Shown here: positions 11,463 to 23,190 of the stretch, piece by piece
How positions within the stretch are numbered: position 1 is the stretch's first letter
Layout: each line of letters begins with the position of its first letter
Assembly: GCA_033239525.1 (NCBI GenBank)
Contig: BSYO01000019.1
Span: forward strand, 10,522,592 to 10,586,591
Direction of reading: 5' to 3'
From: Nepenthes gracilis
Lineage: Eukaryota > Streptophyta > Magnoliopsida > Caryophyllales > Nepenthaceae
Length of the DNA stretch: 64,000 nt
Notes under the pieces: generated by a model
What the model was told of the DNA's origin: nothing
What the model saw: only the letters and a program-made list of their open reading frames with translations
Databases searched by the model: none
Program-made: the position numbers and the translations under genes

Positions 11463-11760
11463 TTAGAGTTTGTCTAAAGGATTATTAAAGACCTTGGAAG
11501 CTTATTTTGGAGAAATATTATTGTAATGACTTGATGGACTTCTATGGTTAAACATTTTTGGCTATGTACGGAAATGAATATTTTAAAATAAATATGAATG
11601 CTTCTACAAGTGTTAGAATAACTTCCGCTATACTTATGGTGAAAAGTATATGGGTCCTAAATGGCATCTGTGATCCTGTGTTGCACCTAATTGGTTTAGG
11701 TCTTCAATTGTGTTATGAATGACGGAATCAAAAAAAAAAAATCCGTTCCGTCACAAAACA

Positions 11761-13608
11761 AAACTATCCTAAAACCATAAAATGACAATAAATATAGTAT
11801 AAACTCAGGTCAACACTCTTTGAACATCATCGATCTTCATTCCTACTTATTCAAGAAAATCTTGTACATTTCATCTAAAAAGGTTATAAAAATAATGAGT
11901 GAGTCAAAAATTCGGTAAGGTATATAAATAATAATGAATATCTATATATATATACACATTTGCATTAAAGGAATATTTGAAAGACTATAGATCATGATTA
12001 TATATAATAATATGAAATTTTTATAAGACTTGCACAAAAAGGTCAGTTTATACATTTCTAAAATTTTTATCATGTTCTTTCTCAATTTAAATAATCAAAT
12101 CATACTTAATTCTGATTTTTCTTAGGAATTAGGACCAGTAGACTTTACAGACTAAATGATTAAATAAGCAAAATCCGAATTGTGTATGCCCCCACATAAT
12201 TAAAGGTTATACGCTACTATTCAAGACCTGTAGGTGGATCGTCTATATATTCCTCTATAGATGGGGTCAAACGCTACTTCTCAACCGTGGATAATAGGTT
12301 CGAATATCGATATATTATTATAATATATTAAGGTATGTCATAATATATTACCCATTAAAATAAAACTATGGTTCAATGCAAATTCTATGGAAAACTCTAT
12401 AATTTTTTTTATTCTTCTTAATTTTCTTAATTCTGAAAAAAATAACCATAATTGATAATTTAATTGTAGAGTTTTTCTTCAAACATTCCATAACTTTATG
12501 CATAATATTCTGTAGAACTTGGCCATAATAAATTTTAGAGTATGGAATGCTATTAGTAACAAAACATAGAAATTTTAGCAAATATGTATAATTCAGCAAG
12601 TGTAATATATTTTAGACCATATAGGTTAAATTGTATACATTTGTTAGCTCAAATATGATATATATTTGATGGTTTAAAGTATGTATAAGTTCTTGTATGA
12701 ATTTAAAACATGCAGGAATTAAAATTTAGCAAAAGTTTAGCAAAAATCAGTAACTTGAAAGAAAATTTGTCATTTAAGTTTAATAGTATACATGCAAGGC
12801 CATATTTTCTGAATTTATAAACATGTAAGTTTATAATTTTAAGTCTAGAACATACAGTAGTAAGTTGTACGAAATTTATCACATGCAAGGCTATTAAATC
12901 ATAAATTAAAGACATACATGCAGTTATAATGCAGTATTCAGAATATATATATTATACATAAATTTAAGTATGAGTTCTTATGAAATTTAACTAAAAAATG
13001 ATAAAATTCTAACGCATTCTCATTGCAATCATTATAACTTTAAAATTATATCATTGATGAGTATTAGAATAGGAAATGCTTAAGAAGTTTAACATAGAAT
13101 AACAACAATAGAAGAGAAGTTTAGAGTACATTTACCTTCACTTAATTCTCACCAAAAACTAGTTTGGATCAACTAGAATTTGATTTCTTTGGCCTCCTCT
13201 CTCTCTTCCTTTCTCTCTTCTCCTCGACTACTTCTCTCTTCTCTCTCAAAAAATCTAATGAAAATGACAGAAAAGTATCAGGTGGTTCTATTTATATAGA
13301 GTGGCACTCAAGCGCCTTTTAGGCATGCATTGGACGCTAATACTTTTAGACTTTTGTGCTCGAGTGCAGTTTGAGCATGTCTCGAGCATGTAGCTACTAC
13401 CAACAACCGCTTATGCACTGGATTAGGAATCTTTCGGTGCTAACCCTATAGATTTTAGTGCTTTGGTGCTGGTCAGGCCTTCATTAGATACCAAGTTATC
13501 AAATCTAATTTTGATTATTAAATCCAATTATTCACACATTTGATTTTAATTTTAATTATATTAACATAATTATTCAAGATTATTATAAACAAAAACTCGA
13601 GCATTACA
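11761..13608 (-). mobile_element. Solo LTR D, part 2
   Basis: Continues LTR D in minus sense: TATATAAATAG (complement of 13288-13298), donor GAAG|GTAAATG at 13135, a stem AATTATGT/ACACAATT with one A-C mismatch (complement of 12178-12201), and an acceptor TTTTTAG|ATGAA ending at 11875. U3 at 13300-13400 has GCTCGAG-like and 'tcgagc' words. The LTR start on the minus strand is TGTAATGCTCGAG at 13608. Confidence 0.85.
13288..13298 (-). promoter_or_regulatory. TATA box of LTR D
   Basis: The complement reads TATATAAATAG, followed in minus sense by a GA-rich leader (complement of 13190-13260), the arrangement seen in LTRs G, J and N. Confidence 0.65.
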
Positions 13609-14076
13609 CTTAGAATTTAGAGCTACAATTATTGAAGTCAGGGCATCGTTATGTGATGATCAATCAATCTATCTTGAAAAAGAAATGGCTGAATGGATAA
13701 ATAAGACTTTTGATTATATTTACTAAGCTACTCATACTTAGGATAGAGCCATTTCTTTCGAGTATAAAGCCCTAGAAGCTGAACAACATATTGCAATTGC
13801 TGTATGCTCCATTAAGGGACTAGAAAATGAATGTTTATAGCTTGAGAAGTCATTAAGAAAGAGTAGAAGAGGTCAGCCCTTCACTTGATACTTGGTTGAA
13901 TAAAGGCTTTGATATTTTAAAATGATAGTCTCCTTGATGGCTCCTAACTTCCTTATTGGTTGCTTGGATGTAAGGAACTCTATAGCTAGTTCCGATTCAA
14001 AAATTAAAAATTTTGGAAATCAATCAAGCTCTTCAGTTCTCAGTTTTGGATCGGAACATTAGCCATAGGGTTTCCT
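13609..14076. repeat. Unclassified repeat X, copy 1, part 2
   Basis: Picks up exactly where part 1 stops once LTR D is removed and aligns to 33160-33630. Plus-frame fragments of both copies share residues such as R-A-T-I-V-E and a coiled-coil-like acidic stretch, broken by stops. It is interrupted at 14076 by the copia element. Confidence 0.6.
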
Positions 14077-14954
14077 TGTTGGGATCATTCTCGTGTAGAA
14101 GTCCTTAGGATTTGAACGGAGCACGAATGTACTAGGAGGAAGGAATTTCGGTCAACTTTGTTGACCGGAGTCTTCTGGACGGTCAACTCTTTAGATCAAC
14201 TCTTCAGGTCAATATGTTGGCGATCATAAGTTGTAAGTCGTCTGAAGAAGCAGGGCATGCTACTTCAATCGGTCAACGGTGTGATTGACCGGTTAATATG
14301 AAGCGACGAATAACAGAGTTGACATGCTGTATTTGGGAGACCAGAATGACTATCATACCCAAAAAGTGTACAGTTGACCTACCATTTTGGGTGGTTGGTA
14401 GAAGTCAATCTCGAGACTCCATAGGCTGATCGGTCTGTAGGAGCAGGCATGCGCCGCCTGCTGTAGGACAGGACGTGCGCATGCAAGCAGACCTTAGAAG
14501 TTGAACACCAACCACCAAACTGAGCTATGGTGAAGGGCGTGTGTATATATATATATATATGTACACTTTGCACATAGTAACATGTATAAGGCAAGAATAA
14601 GAAGAAGGATAAGACGCCAGTCAAGTAGAGAGAAAGAGTGTAATAGAAGAGTGAAAGTAAAAAGAAAGAGAGTTGTGAGTGAAAACAAAGTGAAAGGGCT
14701 TTTGTTTACATTTACTCTGTTCTTATTTTTGCCTCCTGTAAATTTCTCATACTTAGTGAATTTTATGGACTTGGTGTCCCATAATTTTTCTCTTAATTTA
14801 GAAGGGTTTTTCATGTAAAATCAGGTGTTTGTTTCTCTTCTCTTGTCTCTACTTCATAGTGATCATTATACTTTATTAGTTGGCCGTCCATGCTGGCCAA
14901 TAGAAGAAAATGTTCTTATATTCTGATCAATAGGCCACCCGTTGTCCGCCAATA
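14077..14954 (+). repeat. Copia 5' LTR
   Basis: 878 bp, TGTTGGG to CCAATA, followed two bases later by a Met-tRNA primer site. It contains a (TA)n run at 14542-14560 that may act as TATA box, and an AG-rich leader at 14625-14680. Confidence 0.9.
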
Positions 14955-14956
14955 AG

Positions 14957-14969
14957 TGGTATCAGAGAC
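14957..14969 (+). other. Copia primer-binding site
   Basis: TGGTATCAGAGAC matches the 3' end of plant initiator methionine tRNA over its first 11 bases, immediately after the 5' LTR. Confidence 0.85.
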
Positions 14970-14989
14970 TGGTTGACAAATCTATCTGA

Positions 14990-16199
14990 ATGACGACGTC
15001 ATCCTCAAAGAACTTGCCATTCAATGTAGAACAGTTCAATGGGTAGGACAACTTCATCCTTTGGTAGGAGATGGTGAAGAACATCTTGACGACAGAAGGA
15101 ACAATCAAAACACTGAAGAAAAAGAAAGATAAGCCGGAAAGCCTATCAGAGGAGGACTGGCAAGATAAACGAGATCTTGCCAATTGTACTATCAAACTAT
15201 GCTTGGCAGACAACACGCTCCAGGAGGTCCTTGGCTTGACCAATCTAGTGGAGGTGTGGAAGAAGCTTGAAAGCCAATATAAGTCCAAATCCTTGACAAC
15301 CAAGCTTCATATTAAGAAACAGTTCTATGGTCTGTAGCTGTCAAAAGGCGGAAGCTTTGAGAGGCATTTGGACGACTTTAATCAGATTGTAACTCAGATG
15401 TCCACCCTTAATGAGGTAATCTAGGAGGAGGATAAGGCATTGGTGCTGCTGGCCTCTCTGTTAGCTTCTTATGACCACATTGTCACCACGTTGTTGCTTG
15501 GGAAAGACACTCTCAAACTGGACGAGGTCATCATCTCCCTACTCATGAATGAGTCAAGGCGATCGCAAGGGGTTTCGACATCTTCTCATAGTGAAGTACT
15601 TGTGACCGACTCCAAGGGACGAAGTAAAGGTCAAAGCCAGAAGCCTAGATAGAAGGGACAGAGTAAATCTCCTTCAAGGTATCAAAATTTTGAGTGTCAT
15701 CATTGTGGCACAAAGGGCCATATCAAGAAGTAGTGCTTCAAATGGAAGCGCGAGAATGTCAAGAAGGAAAAAGGAGAAAAGTGATGAAGTGAGGACAATT
15801 CATTCATCTCAGTAGTCACAGAAAGCGATCTCCTGGTGACGTGTGAAGAAAATGTGGCAAACCTGACGAACGAGGAATCCGGCGGGGTGATTGATTATGG
15901 TGCCACCTTGCACGCCACGTTAAAAAGGAGGTTGTTCACATCTTACACTCCAGGAAACTTTGGAGTGATAAGGATGGGTAATGAAGAAACATCCCAAATT
16001 GTCAGCAAGGGTGACGTTGTGCTGATCACCAATAACGGGACGAAGGTGATATTAAAGGACGTTCGACATGTTCCTGACATCAGGCTTAATATCATCTCAG
16101 CAGATCGGCTAGATGATAAAGGTTATTGTAGCACCTTCTGTGAAGGTGAGTAAAAACTTGCTAGAGGATCTCTGGTAGTAGTAAGAGGAAAAAGGTGCC
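14990..16199 (+). pseudogene. Copia gag and aspartic protease, many stops
   Basis: One frame runs from ATG 14990 through gag (UBN2-type capsid region with L-W-E-M-V and a Y-K-S-K-S-L-T-T-K-L helix), a CCHC zinc knuckle (C-H-H-C-G-x-K-G-H-I-K-K-stop-C near 15700-15735), and then the protease (about 15885-16110). The protease active site reads D-Y-G-A instead of D-S-G-A. Stops at the W-stop-E, G-L-stop, I-stop-E and K-K-stop-C positions mostly fit CAG or CGA changed to TAG or TGA. The frame is cut by solo LTR F at 16200 and resumes at 19222. Confidence 0.9.
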
Positions 16200-16843
16200 T
16201 GTGAGATCCCAAAATCAAAAAGGCTTAAAATCGAAATAAAATATTGCTATTGAAAATCGGAGTAGCCTTGCGCCACTAAAAGGCCGAACCACTTCATGGA
16301 AGTGCAAGAGGCCGGAGTAAATAATGAGAGAAATTTAATCGGATGATGATGACCGGTTGGCCGATTTGGAGTAAAAGTGACTAGATTTTGAGTAAGGTTG
16401 ATCGGAATTTGTAATGTTGACTGGATTTTGAAAGATGTTAACCGGCCTTGAATAAAAGAAATGAAATGTTAGTCGACTTGAGCGAAAAATGTTGACCGGA
16501 CTTAAGGAAGTTGACCGGATTTTGAAGAAGTTGACCGGATTTTAAGAGTTAACCGGATTTGAAGAGTTAACCGGATTTGAATAAGGGTTGACCGGAATTT
16601 GTGATGATGACCGGCGTTGACCAGAAAATTTACCAAAAGTTGACCGGCAACTAAAGACAAAAGTAAACTTTATTATTTAGTTAGAATCCAACTAGGCCTC
16701 GACCAAATGAGGTAGGTAAACTACCTCATTACACTTTGAGAAGTACTGACGTAAGTAAACTAACCTACCTACTTCCACCTAACCACTAAAGGCAAGTACC
16801 AAGTAAATAACTTACCTCCACTTACCCCGCCTACTCCCTCCTC

Positions 16844-16851
16844 TTTATATA
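16844..16851 (+). promoter_or_regulatory. TATA box of LTR F
   Basis: TTTATATA lies in the same place as TATAAATA of LTR E and TATATAAA of LTR M, after an ACC-rich U3 containing ACCTACC and ACCTAACC words. Confidence 0.6.
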
Positions 16852-16942
16852 CCGGGCTCAAGTTGAGGGATGAGTGTGAGTTTCTGACATGAAAAAAGAA
16901 TAAGGAGGGAAGAACTTTGAGGCAACTAGAGTGGGCAGTCAG

Positions 16943-18892
16943 GCAAGTGTACCTCGAATGCTACTCTTTTAAGTTCTGGTTTTTAATAATATTGCTACGT
17001 GTACCCTAGTTTTAAAAGTTCATGCTTTAAGAACTTCCATTTCTAAGTCCATTTTTAAGAAAAACTGCTAGTGTTTCTCCTTCCGATTTAGAATGCTTAC
17101 CATTTTAAAGTTACTGCTTAAGTTGTATTTACGGTATGATGAATTTCATGATTAGTTTATGTTCTCTGTTCTCTACCTTCTGTTTCCTGCTTAGACCGAA
17201 ATTGCATAAAACCGGACTAAAAATGAAATCGGCATTGTAAGCATCATTGCATGATAAAATCAGAATCGGCCTGCCTGCACAATCTAAACCGACTTACCAT
17301 TGTGAAAATCAAAATCGGCCTACTTGCATGCTAAATCTGAATCGGCTTATCCTTGATAAAATCAAAATCGGCCTTTGCATGTTTAAAATCAAAATCGGCC
17401 CCTTTTGCACGATAACAACGAAACCGGTCCCCTTAAGCCTAAAGCAAGATCGGCCTTCCCTTAATGTAAAAAGAGGTCCGACCTCCACCCTTGGACAAAA
17501 TCCAAACCGGCCCTCCCTTGAGTGATGAAACAAGACCGACCACCTTAAGAATCACAACTAACTTTTGTGTGAGAAGAAAACAGGATCAGCCCCTTGAGAT
17601 ACAACAACTCCAGATTTCCCTTAAGGCACAATAACTCCGGATTTCCCTTAAGGCACAACAACTCCGAATTTACCTTGAGGCACAACAACTTCAGCCTTCC
17701 CTTGATACTCAACGACTTCAGCCTTCCCTTGTCCAAAATGAAGTCCGGCCTTGTGTGAGGTAAAAAGAGGTTCAACTTTCCCTTGTGTCCAAAATGAAGT
17801 TCGGCCTTCTGTGAGGTAAAAAGAGGTTCAACTTTTTCTTGTGTCCAAAATGAAGTCTGATCTACCTTCTAATGAAATCCAAACCGGTCTCTTGTAAAGA
17901 AAATCAAAACCGGCTTTTGTGTGAAGAAAATGAAGTCCGGCTTCCCTTCTAATAAAATCCAAACCGGCCTTTGCAAAGATGAAATCCAAACCGATCTTGC
18001 GAGGTGATAATCCAAACCGACCTTGATTTTGGAACTGGCCTTTGATTATAAAATCAGCTTTATAATATGATTTTTAAATCGGCCTTGATTTGTATAAATG
18101 ACAGATATATTTTGAAATCGGCTTGATTGTAAAATGACGGATAGGTTTTGAAACCGGCCTTATGACGCAAATTTTAAAGTCCTTCTTGGACAAAAGAGAT
18201 TTTGAACCGGCCTCCTTAAGACTCGAACTGTGATATTCTGTGCACAATTTCTAAAGGGTAAATTGTGATGTTTCTGATTGATACTGAAAATGGCTTTCAG
18301 TAAGCGATAAGAAGAAAATATTTCTGTTATGTTATTATGGACCCAAGACTGATATGCAGTCAGATTAGGTTCTCCGACATGCCTTAGAACGTTATGGTAG
18401 TAATCGAGGATAACTCTGTCCATGGAGTTATATGTGGTCTGCTCCTCCTCAAGGCGTTATAATAGGAGGGTAGCTTCTATTCTGTTCTGGCCGGCGCCCC
18501 CTTGGATTGGGGAAGGATCTCATGAGGTGGGATCATCCGTTCTGTTCTATTTAATGTCGTTGATTGTGGAAAAATGTACATAATCTATCCTCGATTATTC
18601 ACCCCCTTCACTAGTAGGGTCTACTAATAGGGTCCTTTACTGATAAAGATGAGATTTCTGTAAAATATGGAGGTAAAACCAACTTCTGCTTTCTGAAACA
18701 TGAGTACAATGATTTCTGATTTTTGAAGCTTGATCATTTCTATTTTACATCTGTATCGTGATTCTACTTCCTTATGACATTTACTTTAAACGGTATCTAT
18801 TTTATTGAGTTCTGTTCTGCATATATGTTTTACTGCATACCTGTATGTATCTTGCTGAACCTCGGCTTACTGTTTTCTATTTTCCCCTCTAG
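16943..18892 (+). other. Predicted intron inside LTR F
   Basis: The donor is CAG|GCAAGTG and the acceptor TTTTCCCCTCTAG|ATGAG, with CTTAC as branch-point candidate 27 bases upstream of the AG. Length 1950 bp. Contains the array (17225-18180), the stem ATAACTC/GAGTTAT (18410-18431) and the stem GATTGTG/CATAATC (18562-18585, one G-U). Confidence 0.5.
17225..18180 (+). repeat. Short tandem array of LTR F (CCGGCC/TCGGCC type)
   Basis: Occupies the position of the ACTCCG array in related LTRs, but most units carry AAACCGGCC, AATCGGCC or AACTCCG words spaced 20-35 bp. It is a diverged version of the same array. Confidence 0.8.
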
Positions 18893-18930
18893 ATGAGACT
18901 ATAGAATTCGTGCCTGACGAGAATGAGTAA
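18892..18930 (+). other. Conserved terminal mini-exon of LTR F
   Basis: Reads D-E-T-I-E-F-V-P-D-E-N-E then TAA. This copy uses TAA where others use TAG or TGA, and has GAC where others have GAT. Confidence 0.55.
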
Positions 18931-19221
18931 CTAAAGCTCCGTCTAAGAGATTCTAAGGATTCCAAAGCATACTTTGGGAGTTACCACGGAAGAAGCAGTG
19001 GATGTAATGATCTAATTAGAATAGATGTACTTTTGAAATTAGAACCTTGTGCCTATGTGCGCATTGAATGAATTTTAAGGGAATAAGTTTGAATGCTTCA
19101 ACAGGTTATTAAATTGACTTTCGCTACATGTTTTATGGATAATGTGTGTTGGTTCTAAATGACTTCTGTGATCCTGTGTTATGAATGACGGATTCAAAAA
19201 AAAAATATCTGTTCCGTCACA

Positions 19222-20368
19222 CTGTACATCATGAAGGCGTTCACAATGGCCGGAGATGTAATTGCTGCTACCGGCAAGGAAACCAAGGACTTGTGGCATA
19301 GGAGGTTGGGCCACATGAGTGGACACGGACTGAATCATCTGGCCAGGAAGGGCCTTATTGCCAGAGTGAAGGAGGACATATTAAGGACGTGTCCTCACTG
19401 CTTGGCCGACAAACAGAGGAGAGTCTTGTTTCATGGAGACTTGTTCGCCCCAAAGGCAGAACTACTTGAGCTCATCCATACAGATGTGTGTGGACCATTC
19501 AAAGAAAAAGTCATTTGGTGGAGCTCAATATTTTATCTCTTTCATTGATGATTGTTCTAGAAAACTGTGGGTCTATCCGTTGAAGACCAAGGACCAGGTC
19601 ATTGGTGTATTTGAGGAATTTCATGCCCTTATTGAGTGATAGATGGGAAAGAAAATAAAGACCGTCTGAAGCAACAACGGCGGTGAATACATAGGGTCCT
19701 TTGATGCCTACTGCCGATCACATGGTATTAGGTATCAGAAGAGGCCTCCAAAGACGCCACAGTTGAACGAAGCGGTTGAGCGGATGAACCGCACACTTCT
19801 AGAAAGAGTACGGTGTATGCTTTCGGAAGCTGAGCTCCCTGAACACTTCTGGGCCTAACAACTGATAATGGCGGCCTACATTATAAATAGGTCGCCCAGT
19901 AAACCCTTGAAGGGTGAAGCACCGGAGAAGATATGGTCGAACAATGAGTCATCTTATGATCATCTGTGGGTGTTTGGATGTAAAATATTTGTCCATGTCC
20001 CAAGAGATGAAAGGACAAAGTTGGAGCCAAAGACGATGCAGTGCATCTTTCTGGGCTACGGGGTAGATGAGCTGGGGTACAGATTCTATGACCCAGCGGG
20101 AAGAAAACTTGTTCGGTCAAGGGACGTAACCTTCACTGAAGATGAAACGATCAAGGATATTGGCAGAAAAGTCAAGTGTGATTGCGAGAAGACGGACAAA
20201 GTAAGTGTCAAAATCATCCGTCCAGTATCTCAGGAAGGCAGGGACAATGGTCCTGAAGCAGTCAATCACAATGGAGAGGAGATAATAGCTCCTGATGAAG
20301 ACCAGGACCAAGTCATCCCTCAACCGGCCAAGGATCTGCCTGTCAGACGATCCTCACGAAACAGATGA
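19222..20368 (+). pseudogene. Copia integrase (GAG-pre-integrase, core, C-terminal), broken
   Basis: Continues the protease frame after LTR F. The pre-integrase zinc region is clear (L-W-H-R-R-L-G-H-M-S, then C-P-H-C). The core has H-T-D-V-C-G-P (first Asp), S-N-N-G-G-E-Y in place of the usual S-D-N-G-G-E-Y (second Asp changed to Asn) and V-E-R-M-N-R-T (Glu). A frameshift lies near 19505-19515, with TGA/TAG stops at about 19638-19642 and 19668. The C-terminal part 19868-20368 is open and includes V-F-G-C and C-I-F-L-G-Y. Confidence 0.9.
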
Positions 20369-21660
20369 TCGTCCGTCCGTCTGTAGCCTAATGAGTATGT
20401 TAGGCTCACTGTTGCCGGAGAGCCTAAAACTTATGAAGAGGCTATGGAGGATGAGAACAGGGAGAAGTGACTGGAAGCCATGAAGGTTGAGATGTGTTCT
20501 CTCCATAAAAATCACACATTCGACCTAGTTAAACTTCCCAAGGGGAAGAGAGCCTTAAAGAACAAGTGGGTCTTTCGACTAAAGATGCCCAAAGACACTG
20601 AGCAGCCGAGATACAAGGCACGGCTAGTGGTGAAAAGCTTCAGTCAATGAAAGGGAGTTGACTTTGATAAAATCTTTACTCCGATGGTGAAGATGCTTCC
20701 ATAAGGGTTGTGTTGGGATTGGCAGTGGCCCAAAACCTGGAAGTGGAGCAGATGGACATCCGGACAGCTTTTCTTCATGGTGAATTCGAAGATGAAATTT
20801 ATATGGAGCAACCGGAAGGGTTCAAGGCTAAAAGAAAGGAGCAACTGGTTTGTCGTCTAAGGAAAAGCTTGTATGGGTTAAAACAGGCTCCGAGACAGTG
20901 GTACAAGAAGTTCGAGTTGGTCATGGTCAGTCAAGGGTACCGGCGGACGACTTGTGATCACTGTGTATTCACATAAAGATTTTCTGATGATAATTTTAAT
21001 ATCCTTCTCCTGTATGTGGACGACATGTTGATCGTTGGACGGAATGCTGCTCGGATAAAGAAATTGAAGGAGCAACTTGGTCAATCCTTTAACATGAAAG
21101 ATCTCGGACCGGCGAAGTAGATTCTTGGTGTCAGAATCATTCGCGATCAGGAGGCAGGGAGACTATGGTTGTCTCAAGAAAATTATTTTAAAAAGATGTT
21201 CCAATGCTTCAACATGGACAAGTCCAAGCCGGTCAGCACTCCACTGGCAAATCTCCACAAGCTGAGCAGTCGCCAGTGTCCATCTTCGGACGGAGAGAAG
21301 ACATACATGAGAGGCGTTCCCTACTCCTCAGCCATAGGAAGCCTCATGTATGCCCTGGTTTGCATTAGGCCGGATATAACTCATGTTGTTGGGATAGTTA
21401 GCCGGTTTCTGTCCAATCTAGGGAAGGAGCACTGTTCTGCAGTGAAGTGGATTTTGAGATACATCCAATGAACTTTCAAGAGATGCTTGTGTCTTGGAAG
21501 TGACAAGCCTCAGTTGGTGGGTTAGGATGGGCAGTTGGTCAGATCTAGTATGGATCGTACATGGACAGTAGTTGGAGTCGGCGGCTCTCCTATGGTTCCC
21601 TAATCTGGGATCCCTGGGGAAGAGGATCAAGTTGGCCCTTGCGAACAGCTTGATGCACTA
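20369..21660 (+). pseudogene. Copia reverse transcriptase, broken; RNase H largely lost
   Basis: Motifs in order: W-V-F-R-L-K and Y-K-A-R-L-V, T-A-F-L-H-G (about 20766), Y-G-L-K-Q-A-P-R-Q-W (about 20870), Y-V-D-D-M-L (21012) and the D-K-S-K-P-V-S-T-P-L palm-thumb end. In-frame stops at about 20650, 20976, 21118 and 21470. After I-L-R-Y-I-Q the RNase H domain is not recognisable; sequence to about 21660 is scrambled. Confidence 0.9.
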
Positions 21661-21679
21661 TCTCCCTTCAACCCTTTGA

Positions 21680-22193
21680 GCGAAATGCGGCAAGGCAAAA
21701 GGACAGAGCGTGCGCATGCAAGCAGACCTTGAAAGTTGAACACCAATTACCAAGCTGGGCTATGGTGAATGGCGTGTGTACATATATATATATATATGTA
21801 CACTTTGCACATAGTAACATGCATAAGGCAAAAACAAGAAGAATGAGAAGACGTCGGTCAAGTAGAGAGAAAGAGTGTAATAGAGGAGTGAAAGTGAAAA
21901 GAAAGAGAGTTGTCAGTGAAAACAAAGTGTAAGGGTTTTTGTTTACTTTTACTCTGTTCTTATTTTTGCTTCTTATAAATTTCTCATACTTAGTAATTTT
22001 TGTAGATTTAGTATTCCATGATTTTTTTTCCTTAATTTAGAAGGATTTTTCACATAAAATCAGGTGTTCGTTTCTTTTCTCTTATCTCTACTTCACAGTG
22101 CTCGTTGTACTTTATCAGTTGGCCGTCCATTCCGTCCAACAGAAGAAATTATTATTGCATTCTGGTCAGTAGGCCGCCCGTTGCCTGCCAACA
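21680..22193 (+). repeat. Copia 3' LTR, 5'-truncated
   Basis: Matches 14450-14954 of the 5' LTR and ends CCAACA. The first about 370 bp are missing. The 5' and 3' copies differ by scattered substitutions, so the element is old. Confidence 0.9.
21776..21803. repeat. 28-bp perfect palindrome at the copia TATA region
   Basis: GTGTACA, then (TA)n, then TGTACAC: identical on both strands. In the 5' LTR the equivalent (14537-14566) is imperfect, because GTGTGTA replaces GTGTACA. Confidence 0.85.
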
Positions 22194-22198
22194 TGCCT

Positions 22199-22425
22199 AT
22201 TAATTTTAGCCCTTATCTTATTACTTCATGTCATAGGTATGTATGAGAATGATGTAATTTCAATCCACAACTTTGTATGAGAATTATGCAACTTGTTCTT
22301 TAACAGATATCTTTTAGCTTTTTTAATTCAATTCTTTCATGGTTGCTTTAAATCGATGTTGATTGGAGGGCTTAACCTAGAGCAAATATTTTATGATTCT
22401 TCTATCATAAAATTTGCTATTGAAG
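22199..22425. repeat. Unclassified repeat X, copy 1, part 3
   Basis: Continues the alignment to copy 2 (33635-33860) after the copia element: shared words include TTTTAGCCC, AACTTTGTATGAGAAT and GGAGGGCTTA. Homology fades at about 22425. Confidence 0.6.
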
Positions 22426-22439
22426 CTTAAAACAGAAAA

Positions 22440-23190
22440 TAATTCATAAAAGCACTACATGAAATTTGAAAAGCCCCGACTCAAAGAAACAAAATCACAA
22501 GAAACAAAGAGCATACAGCCGAAAACCCATGACTCAGAACCAGCAAAGAAACGTAATCATGGAGTATGAAACTGATGAAACACATAAACAAAACCATGTT
22601 GAATCGTATTTCGTCAAAAAGATAACAAAAATTAAAACAAGAAGAATTAAAGAGAGAGAGTTCCGAATTTAGGGTGACAATAGACTGCTTGGATTTCCAG
22701 AAAATTTTGGGGAAAGGTATCGAAGAAATAGGGGAACTCGTCAAAATTTTAATCGTACTCGGATGGCATTTCCTAGCCCTCAAAATTTACAGTAGTCCCA
22801 ATAAATAACTTCTCTCGTCTGTGATTAGGATTCGGGACAGTGGCAGATAGAGTTGCAGAGTGAGAGCTTTGGCTTACTGGCAAAGCAACCGTAATGTGAA
22901 ATGAAGGAGGTAAAGTAAGATAAAGAGGGAAGCGGCTGAATTTATCCAAAGGAAGCCATGAAAAAAGTGTAAGCAATGCTAGGGAGACTACGATGAGAAT
23001 GGGTTTTCACGGTTCTTGTTAAGATGGATAGTAACAGTGAATGTGAAATGTTTGATGTCTGGGAAGGAGAGGGCGAGAGAGAGAGAGAGAGATGGGACGG
23101 GAACGTGGAAATGGCTGAAGAAACTCGGAAGAGTGCCTGAGACTAAGCGATCGGGTTGTTCGGAAACAATTGCAGAGGACATCATTTAGA
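22440..23190 (-). other. Possible host-gene 5' fragment (minus), not identified
   Basis: Base composition changes here to mixed, with CT-rich runs on the minus strand (complement of 23075-23091) and a 65-codon frame beginning M-M-S-S-A-I-V-S (23185 down to 22988), followed by other short frames. It looks like a 5' leader, first exon and intron start of a plant gene, or a gene fragment captured by a transposon. No domain is recognised and no continuation is visible to the left. Confidence 0.2.

Larger units (their letters stand above)
8725..11755 (+). mobile_element. Solo LTR E (Ty3/gypsy, plus) inside LTR D
   Basis: Starts TGTGAGATCCC and ends CCGTCACA, with perfect target duplications AAACA at 8720-8724 and 11756-11760. 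It is 3031 bp with no internal domain, hence solo. Order: AC-rich U3 (9040-9150), TATAAATAC (9172-9180), leader, AG|GCAAG donor (9293), long ACTCCG array (9475-10475), hairpin block (10680-11040), branch/pyrimidine region and a damaged acceptor (AG to AT at 11423-11424), then the conserved mini-exon. Confidence 0.95.
16200..19221 (+). mobile_element. Solo LTR F (Ty3/gypsy, plus) inside copia pol
   Basis: Starts TGTGAGATCCC and ends CCGTCACA, 3022 bp, with no internal domain. It splits a codon-continuous copia frame (…R-C | L-Y-I-M…). The right flank is CTGTA; the left flank ends GCC, so the target duplication is not clean. A 4-bp slippage deletion at a TGTATGTG junction would explain it. It carries a U3 with MYB-like AC words (16690-16840), TTTATATA (16844-16851), a GC donor, an ACCGGCC/ATCGGCC-type array, the hairpin block, an acceptor and a mini-exon. 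Confidence 0.9.
14077..22193 (+). mobile_element. Ty1/copia retrotransposon (Tork/Tnt1-like), degenerate, in repeat X
   Basis: Bounded by TGTTGGG (14077) and CCAACA (22193), with flanks TTCCT (14072-14076) and TGCCT (22194-22198), a 5-bp target duplication with one change. It is 8.1 kb as it stands and about 5.1 kb without solo LTR F. Domain order is gag, protease, integrase, reverse transcriptase, which defines copia. The 3' LTR has lost its first about 370 bp together with the RNase H region, so the element could not replicate even apart from its many stops. Confidence 0.95.

Noticed and set aside
14537..14566. Simple (TA)n microsatellite as an independent feature
   Set aside because: It is part of the copia LTR and present in both LTR copies.
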